Below, one piece after another: positions 15,401-27,400 of a DNA stretch of 64,000 bases. Location of the stretch: NCBI RefSeq assembly GCF_030936135.1, contig NC_082611.1:9749001-9813000 (forward strand). The letters run 5' to 3'. Position numbers and translations under genes: made by a program. The stretch is from Gavia stellata. Its lineage: Eukaryota > Chordata > Aves > Gaviiformes > Gaviidae. The notes under the pieces are model-generated. The model made no database searches. It saw only the letters and a program-made list of their open reading frames with translations, and had not been told where the DNA came from. Every line of letters begins with the position of its first letter. The first letter of the stretch is position 1.

Positions 15401-18400
15401 ATGGAAAGAGCCAACATGAACTTTCCAGCAAAAAGCACAAGAACGTCTAACATAACACATCATGGTACTCTCTGTATTTTTCAGGTTATTCTTCATTTCC
15501 AGCAGAACTAGTCATAGATCTGTTTTTCCTTTATACAAGGTAATCTACAATGCAGAATTTCAGCTGACCGTGCAGATCTGTGCATTTGTTCAGACAAGAC
15601 AAATTCTCTCCCAGAAGAAGCATAAAAAGGCACTTTCTTTCTCAATCAACTTTTTTCAAGGGCATTTTTCAGTTTCCCACCATCTCTCTAAGCATCCATA
15701 TCAAACACAAAATTTTATATAGACTACATTAAGAAACAATTTTAAAAGTTTAGGTAATGAGCTTTTCAACACATCTTTGCGGCTCACATAACCAGTTCAA
15801 ACACTTTGGAAACAGGCCAGCTGATCCATAGTCAACCCCAGGGAGGAATCTGTAATCAATCACTACCCACAGGCACCCAACATGATCGCAGCAGTTAGAC
15901 TATATAATGATGGCTGGTGCAAAGTCACATTTGAAAACGTATTAGCCAACTTAGTTCTAGTATCATTGAATGTTAAGTCCAGGTAGGAACATGTCCATTT
16001 ACGATATGAATTCAAAATATACACTGAGGAATGAAGATATTTTTAAGATATTTAATTAAGCTATACTTTGTTTTCCAAAAACTGCAGGCTAAACTGGAAT
16101 CAAAAACTTTGGCAGAAGTTTATTCACAAAAAAATCAACTTCCCCCTGAAGAAAACAGGCAAATGACTGACTGGGGAGAGAAATCCACTTCCTCCTCCCT
16201 ACTTGAGCCAAATGCAGCCTTTGACCACGAGTCTTCTCTGGTCTCTATTTAAGACTGAGAAGTACAGTATTTTCTGTGATCTCTGTCCCTTCTCTCTCCT
16301 TCATCAGGAGACAGTTCTTCAATCTCAATGGAATAAATAAAGTTCAAGTTTTCATTACATTCTAAAAATCCAAGAAGCAATATGATACCCCAACAAGACT
16401 GCTTTGTTTAAACAAGAAAATCATAACATTTGAACATGCTTAAACAAGGGGCACACTCAGTCTTTTTGCTTTATTCATCAGGGAGGAAGAGTGCACCAGA
16501 AAGAGAGGTGAGAGCATTCACATCTTGCAACCAAAGCAGAATCTTCCCTACTGCGTGGTAAGTCAGTCACCTTCAAAGAATGGTAATTCAGTAGCTGTTT
16601 AGGACCTACACACACCATGAACACTTACCAGTTTTCTTAGAGCTCACATACATAATCAACTTACTTCAGCTTACTCTAAGTAGCTTAGCTTATTCCATCT
16701 TGACAAGTAAAGTATCTTGTAAAAAGGCACTTGAGGAATTCACATTATAAATTCAGGCCCTGCCTTCATAACCAGAACTCTTCCTGCACTTCAAGCTCTG
16801 TAAAACTCACACAGAGAATGAAGGCTCCATCCCCAATGTCCAAATGAAAGATTTTGTATAATTTCTTCATTAGTTCTTAAATCAAGAAAATTCTGGCATT
16901 CAAATTAAAATTGCATTTTCCAGCCCAGTATACACTTCTGAAAAAAACAACCAAAAAAAAAGGCCAAACTTATTCCTCCTATTGCACACTAATCAGTATG
17001 TGACACTAATAATGATAGACTATGTATATAACCAGAGCCTGATGTCAAGAAAACTGCTTAGTTCTTCAAGAAGATACTTAAAAGATTCTTAAAATTATGG
17101 TATCTACTAGGAAGAACCACAACAAGGAAAGTTCAGTGAGGTTTCTACCCTATCTTGCTTTATAAGTATAGAATTATTATTAGTTACTTATAATTTCCTT
17201 TATGAAAGATTTTTGTATTCATGCTAATTACCCAGACACCTATTTCATTCTTACCCAGTCTTTCAACTAATGATGAGCATCTGCGGCACGACTTTAAAGT
17301 GCAAAGTGAACAATACACAGACAACGCTAAGAAAGATAAACATATACAATTTTGATACCACTTTCCTAAAAGAAAGCACTGAATACCATCTTAGAAACTA
17401 TATTATTTCAAAATTGTTTGTGAAACCATTTGTAAAAGAATATATGAAAGTATTAATGCATAGATTATCACTGCATGTCAGACACTATACATATTAATGC
17501 ACTGTAAATACAGTACGTTCATGTCCCTTTTCTCCTCCTCCAAACTTTTAATATTGTATTCCCTTTCACTAAGATATTCACACTTCACAATGCAATATAT
17601 GGATTATTTTTTTTTAATGAATAATAGTGCTGATTTCATAGTATTACAATAGAACATTAATCACCCTAGGTCACACACAATTTTCTGATCTCCCTTCATT
17701 TATGTTTTATTTCCTTTACTGTCTTTAGCACAATTTAAGATGAAATCAATGCAAACAGTTTTCACAAGAGTATACAGCATGAGAAAAAAAAAAATCCTGA
17801 TTTTATATAACCCTGCTTGATGACTATTAGCATTACATCAGTTTTACAGCTTTTAAGGATGTCATTATCTCCTCTGTCCTCTGATGCACTCTGTCTCTGG
17901 CGCTTTTTTAAAGGCCAAGCCAAACAAAAGCACATTTAATTGTCCTATTCCCCCCTGCCCCCCTCACAGCCCATCACGCCAAAAGAGCCAGAGGAAGACT
18001 GTGGAGAAGTTTAAAAAAAAAACCAAAAAACAACAAAAAACCAAACGCTTAAAAAATCTGGAGTTGTTTTCTGTACTTTGCTAGGGCCCTAAATCAGATT
18101 ATTCAGCTGCCTCAGTAAGTCTGGATGGGGAAAACACTGACATTCAAAAAGCCATCCTGGTATTATTTGGGGTGGGGGACAAGGGGGTAGAGGGGGAAGA
18201 GAAGAGGAAAGGAAATTGCATGTCCTAGAAAGAGCTGATATCACTGTATGGTTTTTTTTTTCCTCATTATCCCTAACCAGGGAAAATTTCCACATTTGTC
18301 ATTTGGCCAATCTCTTTAATGAGAATTCCATCCCACATACCCTAGTCAAAATCAATATATAACAACAAAGTTGAAAACCCAACTGTTGTCAGAAGTCATA

Positions 18401-21400
18401 AAACTCTGAAAGAAGTGGGTTTCAATGAAGAACAGAAGAAAACAGTAGAAAAATAATAAAAACCCTTCTTTCCCCAAGAAAGAAATCAGACAAGCCACAC
18501 CACCAAACTCACTAGTTCTGTACAGAGCAAAAATGTAAAACTGACCTGGATGACTATTTTCAGAGCTTTTACTTTCTGATCAGAGGACCAAGCATCCTTC
18601 AAAGACTGGTTCAGTTCTTCAATTCGGTTCATGTAATCCTGCTGAGTCAAATTCAACAGCTCTTTCTGTGACCCCTGGCAAGAAAACACAAGTCTACTTA
18701 ATAAGAGAGGGAGGAAAGGAAGGAGAGTGCCATTATTATACGGTCAAATCACCAGGGGAGGGAACCCACAAAACTTATTTTGGAATTACTTCATTTTTCC
18801 TTCCTATCTTTGCAGTACCACTATTGCAGGTGTTTGGCACAGGAGTGCATCACAACTGCTTTGGTTTTCAAGAGACATACATGCTGGTACCCAAAGTTGT
18901 CTGTGATATCAGAAATGCTGGACTATTTCACTGATATTCTACTCGTGGTTTAATTAGGACACTAACACTATACATAAGCATACTAGCACCTGTGTAGAAG
19001 CATTATCAGAGAGAAATGAAATGTTTTGCCAGCAAGGTCCTAAGAAATTTGTTGACAGCAAGAAAACTCTGGCTATGCTTCACCCTCAGTAAGAAAATAA
19101 AACTATCTTCATTTCACACTCAGTACTGGAGCAGTCTTGTGATCTTTTTTCCAGAAGATCTTACTGACCTTATAAAAACATTACATATCAAAAATAAACT
19201 AGTGAAACACTGGAAGCAGAAATAATTGTTTAAGCTTTAGAACCAAACTGACAGGGGAACAAAGTGATTATAAATGCATTTAGAAAAATCAGAAGGTGGT
19301 TCTGGAACAGCCTTCAGTAGAAGTACAAGCGACATTAAAAACTACCTTGAGGAATAGTTTTGATGAGTTTATTAAGCTGCATTACAGAACAGATTTCATA
19401 ATATGAGAGTCTAAGAAACAACCATCAGTAAAAACAATCACAGATGAAGAGATAAAATGGAAATGTAATTAGTTTCACATAAGGTTATACAGTTCCTTAT
19501 GGTAAAAGGTACTTTTCTACTAGAAGAATCCAATCCTTTATTTGTGACATGCAACTATTAGAACTGTTCTGGCTCAGGCAACAGGCAATCTAAGTTAAGA
19601 GGCAGACATTTCAAAACAACATCACCACCCAAAACAATTCTAGAATTACCCCACAGATTCAGGTTTTAGGAAAGTAAGTTATGGAACACCTCATCATTGC
19701 ACAGTAAAATACTGCAGTTTGAGAAATAACTTGAGTACTCAGTATTTCTATCAAGCACATAAATGTAACTTTAATTAAGCTCAGGTAGACAGTATACAGC
19801 TCCTGCAACAGGGGCAAACAAAATTATCAGATGTTTAGACTATTAGGGTCCATGAAGTTTTATAGCAGCTGCAGCCTGTACACAGTACCAAGGTAAATCA
19901 ACATCAGTAAGATCAGGTAAATTTTTTAATAACAATTTCTAGTGATAAAAAAGTATGATTCTGCCTGAATTCTGTACCAATAAGGATTGAAATTACTAGA
20001 GAAGTCCCATGGAAAGTACATATTTGTCTAAATACTGCATAAGCACATACAAAATCAGGACCTTCTTAAAAGATTTCATAAAATATTTTTATTTCACAAA
20101 TTAATTTCACTTTTAAAATGGTAATGTAATTGGATCAGAAAACTTTCTCACCTCTTCCAGATCATCCAGTTCTTCTAACCTTGTCCTCACTTTTTCAGAA
20201 ACTGCTGAGCCAGTAGTTGTAGTTTTTCCTGTAAAGAATTATATGTTTGAGTTTCTGTAACATTTAAACACTTGGACTTCTAAAAGGAAACAAACCTGAA
20301 GGAGCTTGACAGACTCAGACATCTAGTCAGCTTCCGTGACAGAAGACAAGTGGTTTGATTCATTTGATGGCTATTCCTGAAGACACACATTTAAACATAC
20401 CTACAGTTCATTTACTTTCAACATGGAATGACAAGTAAGCAAAACTGAATATAAACAGATTTTCTGACAAGTTTTGCTGGTAAGAAAAGAACCACTGGAT
20501 AGAACCATAGGATAATTTAGATTAGAAAAGCCCTACTGTGTCCAACTGCCCTCCTCAAAGCAGCGCCAATTTTGAAGTTTTAACAGGCTGCACAGTGTTA
20601 TATCCAGTCAATTGAATGATATCTAAGGATAGAGATTTCACACCCTCTCTGGACAACCTGTTCCAGTGTTTGACCATTCTCATTCCAAAAAAGTATTTCT
20701 TTTTTTTTTTTCCAGAAGCTGAAATGCTGCATGTTTACTCATATATAAAAATTCTGATTTACTATGCAACCAGCTATGACTACTTAGCCCAGATTTGCTT
20801 CGCTAGAAAACATGATAAAATATTTAACATTTGGTTCTTTTTGAATACTCAGCATACAGTTGAAATCATTTCACTTTCACGTAAAGAGAATAACTGAAAA
20901 AGTTCCCAAGGGACTTGTTTGCTTTCCCTTCCAGCAAGCAGAAGAGTTGATAAACATGATCCTCAAAGTATCACTGCTCACTTTAAAGGGAAGAAAGTTT
21001 TAAGCTACAGTGGAAGGCAGTGAATTCCATTTCCTTCCACAACACATAATCACAAATTCATTAGCCTACAAGGCATACAAGACAAGCTGGTTGGGGTGGT
21101 TTGTTCTCGATAATTATTTTAAGTAAAAACCCAGCAGAAGTCTTATTCACAAAAAAAACATAGATCCAACCATATGTCAGAATGGGGGGAGGAGAGGAAA
21201 TCACATTTCAACTATTCTTGACCACAAACCTGTCACTGCAACCTACCTCAAGCAAAATCTGTTGCTGTTAGATATAATGGAACTGCTTACCTTTTTCAGA
21301 TCCGATGTACAGATTCTGTGAAGAAACAGAAAAAGCACACTTTCAGAAAACACGTACTTGTTAGCATTCCAAGAATGCATAGGGTAATTACACTGCTAAT

Positions 21401-24400
21401 TAAGCCTCTAATCATTCTGAAGTAGACAGAAGACCAGAAGTTATTTGTATTGTTACAAAATGACAAACTGATGACTTCTAAGTATCAACAGACTGGCTCT
21501 AAAACAATCATTTTAAGTGAGAGCTTGTGGTACAGCTTTTTACAACATTAAAACTGAAATTTAGAGGACCAGTATTTACTCATGAAATAATTACAAAACA
21601 GCTACGTCCAAAATCCATTAAAGGCCTAGTACAAATAAATAAAACTGGAGAAGCTGCCACTTACAATAGAGAGCTTCTCTGTCGTTGTGTATCTAGCAAG
21701 GATTTCACCACGTTTGCTTGACCATGGTTCAAAGTCACTTCCTACTGCTGAGCTGTCATCTTTATCCCGTTTCTTTCGTGTACTATCCTATGAGGAAAGT
21801 ACGAGTGCAAATGTTAAATACAAATCTGGAAAAAAAAGAGAAGGCTGATAAAGGTCAACTTAAGGTTTCACGTGCTTACTGATCCAAAAAGTTACAACAT
21901 TTTAAAAAATCCATATTTAAATAAATGTCAACATAAAACAGGTAAATAAAAAACAATACTTTATTCTATTAGTACAGTATATTTTCTATTTGCATTAACC
22001 TCCAAATTGGTGAGACAAATATTTTATCCAGGGTTGACTTTGTGGTTTTGTTTTGGGGTTTTTTCTATTTTTTTAGTTGAGATAACTGCCCTCCAGTGTT
22101 ACCATGGTAGCAGTAGTCATCACAGGATCTGCGGCTGCTGCAAATAATGACAAGGGATCGGTACCATCCAATACACTGCTCAACGGATCCATCATAGAAC
22201 TAGAAGAAGAGGAGGAGGTAGAAGAAGTACTTCCTTTCCGGTTCATTTTCTTGGTCTTGGATTCAGTAACCTGAAAGAAAAATTCAAAACTATTAAATAA
22301 AAGACTTTCTCTTTCCCCTATTTTCTTTAATAAATCACCAAAATACGTACTACATAAGTTGTGCTGTTGCAATGAAAGCAAGGACCTACCTACAGGAAAC
22401 TCTTTAGAATCAGCGTTAGCATTTAAATTGAAGCACCTCTATTTCCCCTGAATCTCTGCACTCCCTTGAGGCACTCTGCACTAGCATTTCCATTCGTTTT
22501 TTATTTTTCCTTCCAATTCTGGGTCTACAGAACTGTAAGAAAAACCATTCTAAATTTCTTTCTAGTACCCCTCCTCTATTTTATTGTTTTTCTCCCTCTC
22601 CTCCAACCTCTTTCTTGGTATTTGATTTCCTCTACCAGTCTCATCTTTACTTTTCTTCTGCAATACTCAAGCCTGAAACATCAAATCCATTCTTAAGACC
22701 TCTGTCTTATCCCCCTACTGACCTTCCTAATTAGAAGCTGCTGTTCATTTATCATTCATTAGTGTATGACTATCATCTCTTTGAAGCTGGATTTTTTTGT
22801 ACATCCCCATTTTTAAAAGCCTCTCATACATTAAAGAAACAATAAATGTTTTAAAGCATACAGCTGACTGGAAGTTAACCCAAAACCAAATCTTACATCA
22901 AGCAATTATGCAGGTTATTTGTAATGCAGCAATTTGATTTTAAACTTATCCATTATTCAGCATTTAATCCAACCAAGAAAACCTGCAAGTTGAAATGCTC
23001 TATTAGTCAGAAGGAGTCTGTTTTTGACACATAACAGCACCAGCAATTTTCTGTAAAGGACAAACTACAGAAATAACCTTGATGCCTCTAAAATAACAGG
23101 CCACTAACACAGAAAGGAACTTCACTAGTACCACCACCAACTTCAAAGCTTTTTGATTTTAAAGGAGTGGAAGTAAGAAGAGGAACACAATTAGTTTTCA
23201 TTCACATTCGTTTTCCAAAAGCACAGAAAGAAACTCACTGTAATGGGTTTTAGTGGATGGTAATCGCCAAAATCCAAGGGTACAGATTCCAGTTTGCACA
23301 CTTCAGATTCTGAAACATAGTTTCTTGACCTCGCATGCCTTAAAAAGCAAGAGTAATGGGAAAGTATACATGCAGATAAATAATCACATACCTACAAACA
23401 GAGAAACACATCCTACATCTATATAGATGCAGGCATGTTTACAAAAAGAAATGCATGTTGAAAAATAAGTCAATGTAAAGACCAAAATTTCTTTCTCCAT
23501 TGAGATACAGAAGCTAAAACTGAAGAAATTTTACTTTCAGCCATTCAGCTGTATTCTGCCTCTACAGCTGGATTCTCTTCCATTCCATGAACATCAAAAG
23601 GGCTATTTAACCAAGCATTTGTATGTGTGACAGGCTGATGGAGATTATTAAACACATCTTTTAAACTGACTAGTCAGAGTGAAAGAAAAAGGTAAGTGTG
23701 AAAACACAAGGGAAGAAATCAAAGTGATCATGCACAGATAAAATGAGGGACTACACAGATTAACTTGTGCAGCTGCAAAGCTCTTCCCTGAGAAATCTAT
23801 TTCTATCTGTTCACTGTACTTGTAACAAAAGTTGCAAAAGTCAAATTATAAGGAAAAAACCTATCAGTACTCATACGTTTGCATTGTGAATAAGTCCTTA
23901 TATAAAAGCCTTGCCTTTCCTATGAAAATTAAGTAAGCCATTAAGTGAAATTAATCGCAAAAACATACATATTTCAGGTTTTATTTTCAATCTGATGTTA
24001 AGAGAGAACTTTGAGAACTATGGCCTCCATGTCTAATTAAAAAAATACTTGATTCCAGAAAAGAACATAAATAAAAGTATTTGAGTAAAACAATGTTGCC
24101 ACTAGGAACTCACAGTAACATACACTAATTTATCAATCACAGCTAAGGACACTGCTCTTTCATAAAATAGACCAGTCATCCTGGTTTAAATTGCTTAAAT
24201 ATAAATCTAAATTTTTTGTTTTTAAAAAGGCTTTTAAAGCACATTTGACAATGTAGGAAGGCAAAAAAGGGGGATTAAAACTTCCCTGACTAGCATCGGA
24301 TGACAATTTCAAAAGAGACTTAAGAGTTACAAATGCTAATATCTGTGACAACGCATCAATATATGAATATAATTCATTTTAATTGTACAGAGTAGTAGTA

Positions 24401-27400
24401 ATGGTTAAACAGGGAAATGAAAATACGAACTCATAAAAACACAGAGGACAGCTGCTTCCTAAAACAAGTGCCATCATAGCTACCACATGGTACCTTCCTT
24501 TAGCAGTAGCAATAGTTAAGTACTAAGGCAGAAAGAGATCCAAGTGAAATCTAGAAAAATATATTTGAAAATGTTTTCTCTGCATTCTACCCTCCACAAC
24601 TTCTTGATTTCTTTTTTTGTCTTTGAAACATGCAGAGCAGCTAATTGTTCTTTCCTGTTTCATCCAAGATCCTGAGAACGTTTATAGCGCACACTAAGGC
24701 CTTAGCTGAATGAGTAAAACCAGTGGATACACAAAGGTTTCTTTAATCAGACTCCTAACGAAAATAAACAGCATTTCCCCCATATAATGCACATCTTTCC
24801 CACAAAAACGAATCCAAACAATTCCATTCCTACTCAGAGACCTAACTCATTAGGAAGAATTTCAGCAGTGCCAAGCAGACAGCTCTTCTGTAGATACTAT
24901 ATACCCCCCAAAAAAAGAGATTCATTTAAAAAAAAATTAAGAATGAGTTTAACTTATGGTTGTGCTACTGCAAGGAGAAGCTTTGACATCTAATGACATA
25001 CAGCAGAGCAAGAGCCCAGTGAAATTCACATGCTTATTCCTTTTGTTTTCTTGATCTCCAGCTCCTTTTCTTTATACATGAATAGTCTCTTTAATTTATT
25101 ATTGTCCCATGATTCAATAATTCTCCTTGCTCACTTGCTTCATGGGTTAATTAGCATTTGGGTGGAAATCTTTCAAACTCTTTCTGGCTGCCTAATTATA
25201 ACGTTTCTATTACTCTGTTACAGTTCTGTCAGTATTTCCATACCTCTCCTTTACAGATATTTCCAAACCAGCAGTAAAGAAAGACGCCACTGACAGCTCA
25301 ATACTTGGCATACCACTCCCAGGCCAAAATCAATCGTACTCTAATTATAACATAAGGCATCGCTGGGCAAATATACATGTCTAATACACACATGGGAATG
25401 AAGAAGAGCTGTTCACCCTGCAAGTAAGTCTTTAAAAAGTACATTTACAAAGTGGCTATTCAAGTGATAAGACAGCTTGTAACATAGCTAATACAGGAGA
25501 CAAGTTCAGGCTTGCTCTGACATTATGTTCTACTTACTCTCCAGGGAAAGGAGCTTAAGCATTCCTTTCTCAGCCACAGCAAGCTTCCGAGAGTAAATAA
25601 AAATAAGACTTAGGCAAAGCCGGGGTTTCATCCCCAGTGCTTACTGCAAGACACGCCCCTGCTTGTAGGTCCTGTTTTAACAGTGAGTTTCACCCTTTTT
25701 TCACACATGAGCATCACTTCAATTGCCACCACTCTATGCCCTCGACACTTACCAGACTGCCAAGCTTTTTCTCTCCTCCTGGTAAACAATCTTTTTTCCT
25801 GGGACTGTTGTACGTCCTCCTTACCCCCAAGTTACTGGAACTCCTCCAGTGCCCAGCCCACCCTACGAACCCACGTGCCTCCCTCACGCTCCAGGTTCAG
25901 CACAGAAAAAGCCTCTGCACAGCAGAAGAACCAGCCTTCTGTATTACAGAAAAACACGCATTAAAACATTCTACTCTGGTTCATTATTTCTCCGTGGCCA
26001 CTTCTGCATCAGTAGTGCCAGACCTACTTATTAGCTTGCTCATTGCTGCACTACAAAAAAATCAGTTTGCCAGCATCCCTACCACTCTGCTTTGTGGCTG
26101 CAGTCCTTAGTTTTTCATCACATTTTGTTACCGCTAGAAATTCAAAAGTTGCAGCCCCATTTATTCCTTTCTGTTTCTGCAAGGTCACTGACCACACTGA
26201 GAGATTCCACCAAAATTACTGCACTGAAAGTATTAACAGTTCCAACTGCCAACTAACATGTTAGAGCCATTCTACACACTCAAATTTCCTTAGCTACATA
26301 AATTCAAGTTTTGAAGTATTTCATACCCCAGTGAATTTATTTAAAAAAACATAGCTCTGATGTTTTTATAAAACCTCAACTGATTTCAGTAGAATGAAAC
26401 TTCTAAATCCAGGAATTATTTCCACTTTTTATTACACACAAAAGTTTGCTCACACATTAATAACGTGAAAGAGTGAGATACATGATTTTCAGTATGACAT
26501 GTACATAAAGGGAAAACTTTTTGGCAACCTAATGCTCTACTTGGCTCTAGTTGCTGCATATTACTTTTCTTGACTCCACATTAGGTTTGATTTCTGGTTT
26601 GCTCAGGACTATAATCCATCAGCCACATCAAAACCTGGAAGTTAGATATATTCAGTGTTAAAAGAACATTAGCTTCAGGAGAGCAAGCCTTCCAGAAACA
26701 GAAAATCCGCTCATTTGCAAACAAGGACAAGTTTGGAGAAAACTGAACTATGACCATAGTTTCCTCTACTCTGTGTGAGAGAGAGAGAGCCTATTTTATC
26801 CTTCCTTTCCATAACAAACACCAGAAATTCCACATCCTACGCAGTGCAGCTTCCTCAGCTGTACACCAAGATTTCCTGTAGAAATATTGCATGTCGCTAG
26901 AAGCTGACTCCGCCTCTTCAGTCTGTAGCCCGCAAACACCGTGTCTACTTTTAAAGAGCCCGTGAAAGTCAACTAACGGAAGCTAAACTGTGCTGGTAAA
27001 CTTAAATTCACTGTGCAAAATCTTCGTCTTCACCGGCGGGTTTCGGGGAAGGCTGCGAGCCCTCAGTGACAGCGGCGGGAGGAGCCCCCCTTCACCTTAC
27101 CGGCTCCTGCCTCTGCACAGAGGACACGCATCAGGAAAAACACAACGGGATCAAATCAAAACGAACGCCAGCTGCCCTTGAGCGACTTTCTTCCTCAGTC
27201 CGGGGAAAATAAACCCACGGCAGTGCGCAGAGACCAGCGGCCGTCTTCTTCCCGCCCGGGCCCTCACAGCGGCGCCTCCCTCCCTCAGCCGCCTCCTGCC
27301 CGGCTCGGCGGCGGGGCGGGCTCCCGCCAGGGCCCGCTCCTGCGTGGGAACCCCACGTAACGTCGGGTGGCTATGCCACCGCCCCGACATCCCACCTAGC

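Noticed and set aside
17269-17380. Possible C/D box snoRNA in a VPS35L intron (ATGATGA followed by CTGA)
   Set aside because: The boxes are about 110 bp apart, no terminal stem or C'/D' pair was found, and such short motifs occur by chance.
25637-26110. A 157-codon plus-strand frame in VPS35L intron 1
   Set aside because: Composition is random-like, no known family is recognised, and overlapping frames exist in the other phases.
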